A stretch of 64,000 bases of DNA from Zychaea mexicana (GCF_025766255.1 NW_026516666.1:744001-808000), one strand, 5' to 3'; shown: positions 1-11,584, numbered from the stretch's first letter. The notes: a model not told the origin generated them from the letters alone. Made by a program: numbers and translations.

Positions 1-71
1 GGCGGGATTAGACGTTTCGCTGCTCAATTTTTTTTTTTCATTAATGCAACCGTGAACATTGACGTAACTAG

Positions 72-275
72 AATTTTTACCTCGTTGCATCGCATGCATG
101 GGATCTCGCTGGCGCAAAGAACGTTTCGTTCCGTACTGTGTTCCTTACTACGGAAGAAAAGATATATCCAGCGGACATGTATGATGGAGTTGGACCGGAC
201 TTACAAGGGGATTCGATCTTGGAATGCGTTCAAGCAATGATAGATCTTGAAAAGAGCAAAAAACATTTTCTTTGA
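72..275 (+). CDS. C-terminal exon of a haloacid dehalogenase-like (HAD) hydrolase, partial
   Basis: After an acceptor (CTAG at 68-71) a 67-codon frame runs to TGA at 273-275. It starts near YLVASHAWDLAGAK, which matches the 'VA.H.WD..GA...G..T.F' block of type II haloacid dehalogenases, where the HxWDxxGA segment carries the catalytic acidic residue of the C-terminal core. The tail (…IYPADMYDGVGPDLQGDS…) fits the usual HAD ending in a 'D......D' stretch and a short helix. The earlier exons lie to the left of the window, so the nucleophile Asp motif cannot be seen. HAD enzymes of this type hydrolyse C-halogen or C-phosphate bonds in the cytosol; the substrate is unknown. It converges with the ERI1-like gene, whose stop is 231 bp away. 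The family call is fairly firm; the exon start phase is inferred. Confidence 0.7.
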   Translation, partial: NFYLVASHAWDLAGAKNVSFRTVFLTTEEKIYPADMYDGVGPDLQGDSILECVQAMIDLEKSKKHFL

Positions 276-506
276 AGCAGTAGAAAACATCACCTTGCAT
301 CTAGACCCACTGCCAGTACACCTTTGCATAATATCTCCCAGTATATACAATCGATTTCCCTTAATTTCCTCATCACTTCCTCCGTCTTTTATCCCAATTT
401 ATACCAACAACGACAGTAAGAGTTACTGTGCCATCTTGCCCCGATATACTATGATAATAGTAATAGAAGGATGTGCTCTCTAGCGGATTTAGTGTGGTAA
501 CGAAAA

Positions 507-1704
507 TCATCTTCTTTTTCTGCGTTTCGGTTTCTCCCAATACATGTTTGTCTTAAACACACAGCCGTCTATTCGCATCTTTTGAGCTATCCGACACAAG
601 TTCCGGGCATCATCCAAACCAGAATGTTGACGGCCTTCAAATGCCATGCTTAAAGTTTCCAACATTTTGGTGATATTCATTCCTTGTTTGAATCCATAAA
701 ACTCTCTAAACATCTTGCGGATGTTAACCCATGGCAGCTTGAAATACGAGGGCCGTTCAATGTCGCTATGAGCACATTGCTTAGTAATAAAGTCACGAAT
801 ATCAAAAGGTCCATCTAGAAGACGAGCTCTTAAGTTAGTGCTACTACGACCCGCATTCGGCTTTACACATAAGTCTGCTATTTGTATTCTGGAATCTTTT
901 AGATATACCTGTTACAAATACAGCACTCTTTTTCTGAAACAATGAATGTTTGGCGAGGAACTCTTGAAATGAATTCAGTACTTCGATAAATGTTGGACTT
1001 GCGTCAACAGTTTGCTTCATGATTATAAAAAGAAACAGTTCGATTTAGATCCGATTCCTCGGCCTAAATTGCACTTTGTGTTGCTATTGCTATTTATCGT
1101 ACCTGGTCAATGCCTGTCAGTTTTATGCAGTAGTCTGATAAAATTGGATTGGTTCCGGGTTTGACATAGGAACGAAACTCATCCACCTATCCATACATCG
1201 AAGCAATTAATATCATCATCACATGCAATTAGAAGAACAAAGACTGCAAAATTGTAAACATACTATTTCAAACGTGCGACCATCGACAAGAACAATAGGA
1301 AACTCGATAATTTCATTCGGGTATTCAAAGCTACCGCCTTCTTCACAAGTTGCTTCTACGTCAAAGAACAAGTAATAGTCGAAAGGTTGCTTTTTAAGCG
1401 GCTGATCGTCGCGATCTTGAGTTAATTCTGAATCTTCCTTTTGTTGCGACTTTTGCTCTTGTTGTTTTTGTCCATCAATACAGGTGGCGCCAGCAGAAGA
1501 AGAAGGCAATGGCGAAGGTCGCGTTTTGTTTCGTTCCTCTTCTTGTTGCTGTTTCTCATTCTGCGCTGCAAGCTTCTTTTTCGCTTTGCGCAATCGTTTC
1601 TTGAGTTCGGGTTTGTGTCCACGAGTGTCAAGGCCGAGATCTTGCAATGCTTTTCTAAGCGCTTCCACAGTTGTGCTAGGAGTGGAGGTTGAATCACTTT
1701 CCAT
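507..1704 (-). CDS. ERI1: ERI1-like 3'-5' exoribonuclease with N-terminal SAP domain
   Basis: Four exons, 1264-1704, 1103-1186, 909-1014 and 507-814, join in frame with GT..AG introns to give 312 residues. The N-terminus has a SAP-like helix pair (about residues 12-46, VEALRKALQDLGLD…PELKKRLRKAKKKL), a nucleic-acid binding module typical of ERI1/3'hExo. Then come the DEDDh exonuclease motifs: Exo I (YLFFDVEATCE, about 128-138), Exo II across exons 1-2 (…IVDEFRSYVKPGTNP…), and Exo III (QHSGLDDARNL) in the last exon with the general-base His. ERI1 enzymes trim histone mRNA stem-loops and the 3' end of 5.8S rRNA and degrade siRNAs, so this gene may touch RNA silencing. I chose the Met at 1704 because the SAP begins there; an in-frame upstream Met (1755) would add 17 non-conserved residues. 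A poly-Gln/Glu/Lys linker separates the domains. All catalytic acidic residues appear present. Confidence 0.88.
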
Positions 1705-3599
1705 TAGTAAAAAAGTATAAAAATAAGAAAGGAAGGCGGTCGGGGAAAGACGCATACGGAGCGACCCGCGCAGCCAACATACACAACAACAATTGTCGTA
1801 TTCCTTTTCTACTTGCCAGTATCATAACGTTTCACTTACTCCGTTCGATACTTGTCCCTCAAGGATCATATCCGCAAATTTATTGAACTGACTGCTTTCT
1901 TGATGAAATTACATACCGCGTATGATGCGTTCTTCTCCACTGTCTGCATCAATTACTAGTAGCTTTGAAAAGTATAAAATACTTTAATCTATGCCGAAAA
2001 ATGTGGATGATAGATGCGTTCTAGGCCATAAAAGTTCTATAAGAGGATGTTATTATGTAGCAGTTACTCATAGTGAAGAGGGAGGACCGACTTTATAATG
2101 ACTCGCTTATAAACACGGCATCACAAGCGAAGATATATAAGAAGAGGGCTGATAGAAGGCCAGAAAGAGTGGATCAGGAAGCCGTGAATTATGGCTTATA
2201 TTTCTTCTACAGATGCGATTTTTAAATAAAACTTTAAAACACTCAAGCGACTGTACACAGTCATAACTTACGCTCAAGGTATACAAAGAAATGGTGCGTA
2301 GGAAAACAAGGCTATTGTATCATGTGCTACATTTAAATAGAGGGAAGACAAATGATATGGTATATGAACAATGCATTTAGAAAAGAAGGATTCCCGAGAA
2401 AAGATGTAGTAATTTGTAATCATGCGAAAGATAGCGATAAACGTAAGTATGAGCTATGCACCAACCAAGAAGAGTCTGTTAGAAAGGCAACATTTCAAAT
2501 ATTCTTCGACCTCGCATTCAGATTCTACGTAGACTTTTGTTATGTAATTTATATACCGTAAGTTCCCAAATTAGCTGTTGAACTTTTAGTAGGACTTCAT
2601 GTGGCGGATGCTCTTTGTAGCAGTATATATACTATAATATGAAGAGTCTCCATGGTCCCTTGACGGTGCTGTTGTCGCTTATATACGTTGTATTTTAAAG
2701 CTGCTACTGCTTCTACCCTTGCATAAAAGACTTGTCGCATACACAGATACCATTCAACTCAATATATTGACACTTCGCATTCTAAAAATCGCATTTATAA
2801 TGCGTGATAATAGTACAGAGAGCAAAACATATGCAGATTTATTGTTTTTAAAGGATATACCAAACTTCATGAAATAAACCCAGGAGCGGCAAACATGACC
2901 AATGAATCTCGTGAACTTGATGTTAAATAGCTTTAAAAGCCTAGAGAAACAAAGATCGCCTGTCAGTTTTTGCATTTAAATGTTCGTCTTAACCTCTTGT
3001 ATTCGCGATCCTCACGTACCTTTTGTATGTACTGCATCTTGCTTTTGCGATTTGGGAAAATAGCATCCAGAATTGTAAATCACACTGTAAATGTGTCGGT
3101 GATTACATCTGTTCATTGATTTTGGATCGTAAAGCCGCACTGTATATGCGTCGGCAGCTTCATCCTTTTTTCTCTTTTTGTTTGTTGCTTCCCTTACAAG
3201 ATCGAAACAAACATAGCGTTAGAAAACCAGTCAACTAGATCTTAAATGCCGTTCAGATAATTCAGAGAATAACTTACCATTGATGATGTATGTTGAAGGT
3301 ATGTGATAATGTGATGCATAGGTGATTGATGTCGAAGAGATCTTCTTGGTTCATGGTTGCTGCTCCTTTGATTATCCCAGTTGTATGGTATTGTTGGTTT
3401 TTTGGTGTGTTCCTCTTGCTCCGATTGATCCAAATGTTCAACCCAAGCCAACGATGGGATCCGTGGTTGCGTTTTCGGTGAGTGGCACCACGAGATCACC
3501 GACCCAGACGATATAAACTCGCTGCCTTCACCAGAATAGCATATGCATGCTACACCGGCCTGTGGGCCCCCATACGCCCACCCATGGCCTGCAAGGCCA
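1705..3599. other. Gene-poor stretch
   Basis: Between the ERI1-like gene and the transposase scrap I see only short chance ORFs without recognisable motifs or good splice-site series. The first ~150 bp should hold the ERI1-like promoter. Confidence 0.5.
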
Positions 3600-4022
3600 T
3601 CATCGGCGCCAGAACTTCTTCATGAACGTCATCTCGAATGAATCCTTCTGGTTCGTATCGATCTCCTTTAAATATCCATTATATCTCTCAAAACTAAAGA
3701 GCCAGAAAGCATATAAAGGTCCAAAATCCTCGATCGTTACGTCCAAGTGCATATGCAGATGCATATTTGGCGTGATTTGCTCTCTGCCATATATGCGTTC
3801 GACACCACGACAAAAGTCCAGCAAAAACGTGTTGGCTCCTTCTATCTCGTTCATGGTGACGGAAGGCTTGACCAGCCATCGACAGGCGTTTACGAAGCTC
3901 AGCCAGTGAGCGAGAAGATGGCGGGGCAGATGATTTTGCAAGACGAAGGGCGAGTATACGATACACCACGATTTCCAATCATCAGCGGTCATAAAAGAGA
4001 AGCCAGCTCCGATCTCCGGCAT
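3600..4022 (-). pseudogene. tnp2-type transposase fragment
   Basis: A 140-codon open frame contains blocks known from tnp2-like transposases of CACTA/Plavaka-type elements common in fungi: FSFMTADDWKSWCIVYS, then LP..LLAHWLSFVNACR, then TPNMHLHMHLD, then DFGPLYAFWLFSFERYNG. These correspond to the middle-to-C-terminal part of the protein (the normal length is several times larger). No upstream catalytic part is found and the frame stops soon after FERYNGYLKE, so this is a relic. It lies just downstream of the broken aldo-keto reductase, and the insertion or its rearrangement may have removed the reductase 3' half (inference). Confidence 0.75.
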
Positions 4023-4253
4023 AAGTCCAGTGTTTCAAATTTATACCACCTCAGCCAAAAACCAGCAAAAGCAGCCAACTTTGATGGCTGATAACTTTTT
4101 TTTCTACAAACAAAATAACTAAACCCGAGTTCAATAACTATTCTAAAGATGCTAAAGAATGATATTTAACAAATAAGCAAAGCATCAACTTACTGATCTT
4201 TGATTAGAGTTCACTTTTTGGCGATTATAAACGGGATGCACCATATCCAAAGT

Positions 4254-5104
4254 TCAAGGCGAGAATTCGACCTGGTAAGCGGCGATAGGATGGACCTTGT
4301 GGGCGCGACGCATTCTGTCTACACAATGCTCATCGACAGCACCTTCCGATAGGCCGATGTGCCGAATTTTCCCTTCATTTTTCAGCTCTACCAGAGCCTT
4401 CATAGTTTCTTCGATCGGGCTGAATGAAATAAGTTGAGAAAAAGTGAGCCACAAGAAACCTTAATTCCTTTAGTGGTATACAGCAATGGCTAGTACAGTA
4501 GCATATTCAAAGTTTAGCTTACGTGTTAGGATCCGGCCGATGTTGGTAGTATAAATCGATGGTGTCCACGCCAAGACGCTTTAGATTATCCTCGCAGCAC
4601 TGGCGAACATATTCAGGTTTTCCATTGAAGCCCAAGAATTTTCCACCCTCGTCTCTGACGATACCAAACTTGGTGCACAAAAACACCTTGTCGCGATTTC
4701 CTCTCGCGGCAAAATAGCGTCCGAGCAACTCTTCGTTCTTTCCCAGCCCATAGACGTTGGCTGTGTCCCAAAAACTGCAACCGAGCTCCAATGCACGATC
4801 CAAAACAGCCATGTTTGTTTCTTCGTCTGACGCACCATAAAACTCGCTCATGCTTGGGTAATCAATCATATTCAAGTCAGTCATCAGAGCTTATCCGGTG
4901 CCCTATGGTGTTTTTACATCTTGAACATTTCGTATCACCCACTAAGCATACCAACCCAGCAACAGTAACAAAGCAATAATGACTATAATTCTAAATATGC
5001 GCAATGTTGTCATGAAAGATTTCCTTGACCTACCCCATACAACCTAAACCGAGCGGATTTACAAAAGCTGCAGATCCTTTTCCGAGTTCGCATGCTTGAG
5101 CCAT
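4254..5104 (-). pseudogene. Aldo-keto reductase, truncated pseudogene
   Basis: Three exons join in frame: 5034-5104, 4523-4852 and 4254-4419 (188 codons). The N-terminus reads ...NPLGLGCMG|MSEFYG across the first intron, the classic AKR strand 1, followed by [19 protein letters not shown] (catalytic Asp/Tyr), VFLCTKFG (Lys) and [12 protein letters not shown] (His). The frame ends at TGA exactly where relatives continue 'SPW': the triplets after the stop still read TLDM, so TGG to TGA is the likely break. Sequence beyond that no longer resembles an AKR; about 140 residues of the TIM barrel are missing, including the part that closes the NADPH pocket. A start at 4884 is possible on paper but would skip the conserved first strand. 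AKRs of this group reduce aldehydes and ketones with NADPH in the cytosol; this copy should be inactive. Confidence 0.8.
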
Positions 5105-6599
5105 ATGTAATAGTAGTTACGTACTTTGGAAAGATAATAAAAAGGCAGAAGGCAATTTCATGTTTGTTTTATATACCTGGAAGTGTTTTTGCTGCGGAAC
5201 AAACATTTTCAGTTTGCTCAAAAAATGACGCGTTCTGTTTACTTATTTGGTAAGGTTCTGCATTGGGAGGTACTGTACATGGAACGATCGGGTTCAAATA
5301 AAGTTGCAGAGCCTTGAGCTTTTTTACTATTCTTTCTATACTAAGTAACTACAAATCCTTGAAGGCGAGTTTATGCTACAAGAAAGCTTTTATATACGCT
5401 ATAATCCTCAGAGCACTGCATCTACGATTTCATCAAATAAAGTGTTACACGATTCGAGCTGCTGATGAGTTTACGTCAATTTTAAACAGGCTGGGTTATG
5501 TCGACTTTTTTGTGGTGAAGATGGACATGATTTATTGATATAGCGTGACGTTGTTATCGATATATATGAAGGCGCAAAGATACTTACATAATTAGATAAT
5601 GTCACTAGGATATACATGTGTTTTCTCTATGTATCTGGCGTAGCGCCAATGTGGTGCTGGCTGCCACATCATCTGGCCAAAAAGTTGTTCCTTCAAATAT
5701 ATAACGCCAGTGGGTTAAATCGACCTTATGCAGAAGAAAGCTTGAAAATTTACCTTGTGTCACCCAATGATAAAATTCCGGTGTAGCACTTGAACTGTAT
5801 TGTCAAATTCGTTTGATTGTAAGGCTTCGGATAGCATCGAAAGGGAACATGAAACGGGCATGTTCAACATAGTACAGTATAATACTTGGATCTTAGTTTA
5901 TAGAGCGTTTTACGCGGGGTTCACGGCCTTCGTATTGACGTTTCAAAGTATTACCAAATCAACAAATATCCTAGAACTCCGTTGCACACAACGCTCATCG
6001 TCTAAGACGTAGCATATTCAAATCCTGAGCAACCTTTGAAAATACATAATACGGTGGGATTGGACTTCATCGGCGGCCAGGTAGAAGCAATCTTATGGAT
6101 AAACTTTTAGCAATTTACCGAACCTTTATGATTAAATTCATCATTTGAATCTGATATTAGTACGTTTATATACTTGCTTGTCAGTTTAAATAATATTACT
6201 ATAATATAATATGCTGGTTTTTTGTAAGGGATTTACAGTCCAGATTTTACCTGTCAAATGTCTGATCGAAGGGATTTAGAAAAACTGCCCGTAACATTAT
6301 GATACGCTTCCAATTATTCTTCGCTCGACGGACTAAGGGCTTCGTTACAGATAGACTTCGCCGAGAGTAGCTTACTTACAAAGCACCCTGACTTCATTTT
6401 ATTACACAAAGCCATTAGAAGAATATAAAAAGTAGATACCTACATAAATCACCCTTGAAAAAGCTGTATCTAGAGCCCTTAAAGATACGATCAGTACTCA
6501 CCTCTATTAAATTTGACGATAAAGATTGTCTTGAAGAGGAAAATTGATGAGGTGTTGAAAGAGAATACCGGGGTCAATTGTACTGCTTCAATTGGAACA
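5105..6599. other. Gene-poor stretch
   Basis: AT-rich sequence with scattered short ORFs. I see no motif, splice series or repeat structure I can defend. The part next to 5104 would be the promoter side of the broken reductase. Confidence 0.45.
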
Positions 6600-6932
6600 T
6601 TAATATTGTGCAATAAGGACCAAAGTAATAGGTAGACTGGCATATAGCTGCAGCTCCCGCAACGCATTACAAGCAGGCGAGTACAGTTTATTCAGTGCAT
6701 TTTGGATGCAGAGAGCATGAACGGATGAAGATGGAAGTATCATAAAGACAAATGATAAAGAAAACGAACAAGCCAAATCGGATCCTTCCTGCAATAGCAC
6801 AGCAGCAACACCAAAATCTGATGCATCCGTTTCAATGATATAAGGCTTATCCGGATTAGGCGGCATCAAGATGGGGGCGTCACACATGTGTGCTTTAATC
6901 TGATCAAAGCAACCTGGCACTCGGGATTCCAC
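6600..6932 (-). mobile_element. Ty3/gypsy retrotransposon relic (RT/RNase H junction)
   Basis: The first ~45 residues read F.QIKAHMCDAPILMPPNPDKPYIIETDASDFGVAAVLLQE, the signature connection from reverse transcriptase to RNase H in Ty3/gypsy pol (TDAS holds the first RNase H Asp). After that the frame loses similarity. No LTR, gag or integrase was found nearby, so only a scrap of the element remains. Confidence 0.72.
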
Positions 6933-7817
6933 GTAATCGCCCTTTTCTTCGCTCCCGTTCCTTTTGTCAAGTCAGTGTGAAAATGTATTTGCATGCTACC
7001 TTTTAAGTCTTTGGAGTTATCGAAGGTTGAAATTTAGTAGATGTGCAGTTAAACCGAGTCGACTGAAGTATGAACCATACACGAGTTCAAGTTGTATCGG
7101 GCTTCGGTGTACAATATGTAGTGGCGATCGTTTCTTATAGTAGATTGAATTTTTCGATAACCTTTCTGTCAGGTGCGCTAAGGAAGAAGCATTGGTGATA
7201 CAGTGGCAGTGGGCAGCTGTTAGTAGCTCAAAATCAACTACATTCTAAACTTAAAAGTATCAAGTCCATACGTATATCATAAAATTTTAATCCCTCACCC
7301 ACATATCATACATCATTATAAATATCTTTTACCGCTTAACATTCCTCCTTTCCTTCCTTAATATCAGACCCCATCTGATTAGTTAGTTTGTAAAATTCGC
7401 CCCAAAAAGAAAATCATTCTTATAAAACTTACTATCACACCCGTCTCTCTATGCTTCATCTACGTACTGTTTCTAATCAACATAAGTATATAAAGTAAGC
7501 CATACGCATGATCGTATACGTGCTTCAAATCACAGAATAGAAAATTCTGTGTACGCCGATTAAACAAGAGAATTGCTCGATATGTATAACGCCCATGAAA
7601 CGTATTATGTATATAAACAAAAAGATGCCGCTGCAGATCAAAAACAGCTTTCTTGTTCTACTACTGACAATTTATTATAGTTATGAAAAAGTGTACACAT
7701 GTTACAATATCATTTGATTGGATATTCAAAAAGCAGCATTAAACAAACAACAAAGCACCGTTAGTTTTCATCTTCATCCTTTCTGGATTCTTGCTAGTGA
7801 GACTTCTTGCATTGTTT
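6933..7817. other. Gene-poor stretch, downstream region of the rhamnogalacturonase gene
   Basis: AT-rich DNA without a supported gene. The part near 7817 would contain the 3' UTR of the minus-strand GH28 gene. Confidence 0.4.
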
Positions 7818-9490
7818 TCAGTGATGATGCCTCTTTCTGTCATGCTTGTTTTGGCGATGATGATGATGATTACGCTTGGTGCTAGACTCGGTCGGAGTAG
7901 CGGTTGCGCTCTCTTCCTTGGTAGTAGTGGTGATAGTAGTAGGTTCAACGGTGGTAGTAGTGGTAGTGGTAGGTATAGTTTCGGCTGAAACAGATTGAGC
8001 TGCTGCAACCGTCTTTATCGATTCTTTGCCAGCAAGAGGGCTGATCGGGGGAGTATCCGGGAAGAAAGATGCGGGAATGGTGGGAATCGGAATGCTGACG
8101 GTAAATCCGAAGCTATCTTCAAGATCTTCAGCCATTGTCGGAGCAGCGTAATTGGAAGGGGCAACCGTCGTTGTAGCATGGATTATTTCATACGCAGTGG
8201 GAGTAGGGATATTGTCCTTTAAGCAGGCTCCGGTACCATAAGCAGATAGACATATGTTGTCAAGGATTTCACCAGACTCTGTAAAATGTATAGTTTCGTA
8301 TCATAGTCAGCAATGATTTCGAAAATTGAAAGGGAGGGAAACATTCTAATGATTTATCCATCCTGGTGTATATATATGACAAAATTACCTGTCCACATGG
8401 CGAAATCGTCAATCTTGATATCTGTACAAGGAGCACCATCGGCGCAGAGCACCTTGATCGGCCCACGTTGTTTACCGTTTTCGCATGTACCTCTCCAGTT
8501 GGTAATAGTAAAGTTATTGAGCTGAACGCCATCGCCATCAACAGTGCTCATGCTGCTCCAGTACTGGTCGATATTCAAAGAATACGCGTTGCTATGGCCA
8601 ATAAAGTTCTCGAACAGGACATTGGAAACTGTGCCGTCGCCACCGTTGGATTTGATCATCATCATTTGGTTTGATTTATAGATATAGATGTTACGATATG
8701 TGATGTCAGAGATGTTAGTGCCACCGCCGAGTGACCCAAATGCAGAGCCACCACTCCAGTTACAGTAGATACTCTCGACCAGCATATTGTGCGATGGGTT
8801 CTTGATAGTGACGCATTCATCCTTGTTGGTTACCATGACGTCGTGGATCCAGATATTCTCGCCCCAAACATCGATACCGTCTAAACCACCGTGATCAGCA
8901 CCGCGAATAGCCATGTTATAAACTTCACCGTTGGTGCATGTATCCAATGAAAAGTGGAACGCAGGAGCGTCAACGAGGGTAATATCATGGACTGAAAATG
9001 TGTCAACCATAGTAAGACGAAGGATGCGTGGCCCTCCTAAATTGCCGTCATCTGCATGAAACTCGTAACCGTTGCCCTGGATCGCACCCTTGCCAGTGCT
9101 CGAAAACATTTCAAAGTCGCGTGTACGCTTGATCATAAACATGTTGCCACCATCGGTACCGGTTCGATGAATTGTACCATCAAGTTGGATGGCCCAACCC
9201 ATTTCACCGCCGCTAAGAGTCACCCAGGTTTCCATTGCATAGTCGCCTTCGGGAATGTAAACGATACCTCCGGCATCACGACAGTCCAACTGAGCATCAT
9301 AAATGGCAGGGCCAACGTCTGTAGATTTATCTGCTACAGCACCATAATTAAGAACGTTACATATTTTCCTGGCAGATTTGTCAGCAATAGAGGTTTCAGG
9401 ACCGACAGAGCCAGTAAGTTGACCTGCTACAAGAACAGGAACGACTGCAGCAATCGCAGAAAGGAGTGTGGTGGTCGTAAAAGCACGCAT
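7818..9490 (-). CDS. Secreted rhamnogalacturonan hydrolase (GH28) with His-rich C-terminal tail
   Basis: Two exons, 8389-9490 and 7818-8278, give 520 residues. Residues 1-23 form a signal peptide (hydrophobic core [12 protein letters not shown]). Residues 24 to about 440 follow fungal rhamnogalacturonase A closely: [31 protein letters not shown], then GLDGIDVWG (~202-210) and [10 protein letters not shown] (~221-230) with the paired catalytic acidic residues of GH28, then [17 protein letters not shown] and [22 protein letters not shown]. The enzyme cleaves the GalA-Rha backbone of pectic rhamnogalacturonan I outside the cell. The tail adds a Thr-rich linker ([17 protein letters not shown]) and a basic end with clusters of His ([18 protein letters not shown]), which the ~440-residue Aspergillus enzyme lacks. 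The intron falls inside the conserved WT|ESG segment in phase with the family. Expression is probably pectin- and carbon-controlled, but no operator is visible. Confidence 0.93.
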
Positions 9491-9895
9491 AATTTTGAGC
9501 TATTTTATCATAGCAAAGGGGAGGAAACGAAATTAAAATTTAGATCCTGAATAACCACTTATTGTCATGACAAAGTACAACAAACCAAGCAACGATAACG
9601 GTTAGGGCTGCGTGCGATATAAAAAAAGAAAGGAAAGGGTGGGGAGCTAAGTCTAAGGGGAAAAGAAAAATAAAAACTGTGCTATTTAAATAGCTCAAGC
9701 CATTGTAAACCCGCGGATTTTGATGTTTCTACGCTCAGAGCAGCAATAGCACTAAACATATTGCTGTGGTTATTGATGCAAATCATACTTTCTGCTACAC
9801 AGGTTAAATAATATCACTTCATGAACCTTTTCATTTGAAAGGAAGAAGGCATCATCGCATATGTACTGTTACTAGAACATGCAATAAGTAATAAA

Positions 9896-10550
9896 TCAGA
9901 TCACTGAAGCTAATGCACCTTCTCGAGATCCATCAAACTTGGCGATGGTGGTGAAGACATCAAAACTTTGATGCATCGGGAAAATCGGGGGATAAACAGG
10001 CTGACATCGGGTTTGTCTGTGTTAAGAATGACAGATGTGTCACCGTTGTCATTTTCCTAAACAGTCAAGCTGCAAATCATTACTTACCTCTAATGAAATC
10101 GATTACTAGGTATAGGCATTATTCCCGCAAAGCAATAGAGCTACTTTAGTGCATTTGCAGCTGCTTGGTGTTACCTTATTGGATTGGAAGATTTGCTTAT
10201 AACGCAAGAAGCCCGTGTTGTTAGTACAGAATAATCTGAAGTCTAACCTTGCATGGTCCCGTTGACGTTCTTGATCCTGTCAAGCAATGTTAGGCGGAGC
10301 ATATTTCTCGCGTCCACAGGGTCTTTACTATTACACAACACTGTTACATACTACGCCTGATGTTGTACTTTTAAACGCTCTTTGCACCTGTTTTCCGTCG
10401 GTCCCATCCGTATACATTGACTCTCTTGCATGGCCAGCATTTATGAACTCCTCATCTCGTATGGCTTGAAGCTCTTCATTATATCTATGCAAACGAGCCA
10501 TAACACCTTCGGCGATAAGAGCTAATTGACTCGGTGCGATTGCTTAGCAT
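9896..10550 (-). CDS. Unrecognised spliced gene (partial model)
   Basis: At least three exons read as protein on the minus strand. Exon A (about 10408-10550) has LALIAEGVMARLHRYNEEL and QAIRDEEFINAGHARES, ending with a GTGCAA donor. Exon B (about 10249-10277) has DQERQRDHA, ending AG|GTTAGA. Exon C (about 9896-10013) starts after TTAACACAG and includes VYPPIFPMHQSFDV and FTTIAKFDGSREGAL, ending at TGA. The phases fit (0, 2, 2) and a TACTAAC branch-like site lies between B and C. The helical, charged middle suggests a coiled segment. I do not recognise the family. The 5' end is not resolved: a fragment at about 10690-10842 reads YEIKSDLGHGAF, reminiscent of a kinase glycine loop, but is followed by stops. 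Confidence 0.4.
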
Positions 10551-10689
10551 TAGTAAAATATAATAGGCTTTTACCTTATCCACAATGCAACTCACATTCA
10601 CAATTTTGCTTCATTACAAAGAACAGATGTTTTTCGCGCGTACTTTTATTGCCAGCAAGCGTTATATAAGCAGTAACCCACTAAACATC

Positions 10690-10842
10690 GTATTGAAGGC
10701 ACCATGTCCCAAATCGCTTTTTATCTCGTAAACAGGAATATAGCGATGAAGCAATAGTACCTGATCCTGAAAAATGAAAGTTCCATTTACATAGATTTTG
10801 TTGTTTTCTGGATCCATAGGCAGAATTATCGTACTAAAAAGT
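10690..10842 (-). pseudogene. Possible decayed protein-kinase N-terminus
   Basis: A 50-codon frame from an ATG contains LLLHRYIPVYEIKSDLGHGAF, like the strand 1/glycine-loop region of a protein kinase, and 40 bp further AIKVRAKN appears in frame after a stop, like the ATP-anchoring Lys strand. Intervening stops and no recognisable catalytic loop make this at best a relic, and chance resemblance is possible. Confidence 0.22.
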
Positions 10843-11121
10843 TTACCTGATGTACACTATAAAGATTTGTCCCTCTTCACCATCTCTAGTAAGGTTATGA
10901 TGAAATTCCCCTGTAGTTTCTGCAGTATCATGTTATTTTCCCTTGTGGTCTCTACAGTGCCACAGTTCGTCTGATAGTAATGATGTAGTATTACTGGCTT
11001 CAACAGCATGACACTCCAGACCTTTTGTCACCAAGTTGCATATTTCCAGTTACTGTAAAAATAAGTGGTTACAACCAATTTGAGGTCGCCCTCGCCTAAA
11101 AGCAGAAATTGCTACAGTACG

Positions 11122-11584
11122 CGCTCGTTAAACCGATCACCCTTAAACCGATATTTCGTTAAACCAATCACTTCCCCAAGATACCAGCTCGGTAAGCAGT
11201 AAAATATCGGACGTTCGCTAAACCGATCACCGATCACTTGTCCCACGATTGATCGGTTATTTTTGGTTAAGTTATTAAGCTTAATAGCTTGATTGGCGAA
11301 ATTGGTGTTATGAGATTGCATCAATTTCAAAGACCTGGTTCTTCTCTTCACAGATGTTCAGAGTCTCAATGGCTCAACAGTAATAGGAAGATCGTCTACC
11401 AATTGCTGGTATTTTCGTTTAATCTTCGCTATCGCCTATTTGATGACTTCCTGTTCTTCTTCTTCTTCTTCTTCTTCACCCCTCAACAACTTGCATCCCA
11501 ACCTGAAATGTATATAAATATTACATGTAATAGTGTAACATCATAAGATGATCCTTAAAACAGAGGTGATCGGTTTAACGAGCG
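11122..11584. mobile_element. MITE-like element with perfect 20-bp terminal inverted repeats
   Basis: The left end (11122-11141, CGCTCGTTAAACCGATCACC) is the exact reverse complement of 11565-11584. Variants of the core TTAAACCGATCAC repeat inside the left arm at 11143-11151, 11159-11172 and 11218-11237, and inverted forms occur at about 11248-11275. The left flank TACAGTACG resembles the start of pogo/Tigger ends (TA then CAGTA), but the right flank does not mirror it, so a TA duplication cannot be confirmed. A TTC microsatellite lies inside (about 11456-11477). No transposase is encoded, so this is probably a non-autonomous derivative. Confidence 0.65.

Noticed and set aside
1705..1755. Upstream Met of the ERI1-like protein
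   Set aside because: The extra residues look like non-conserved hydrophobic text and the SAP domain starts at the second Met.
4852..4884. Start of the aldo-keto reductase at the ATG at 4884
   Set aside because: It would replace the conserved LGLGCMG strand by intron sequence; the exon at 5034-5104 restores it in phase.
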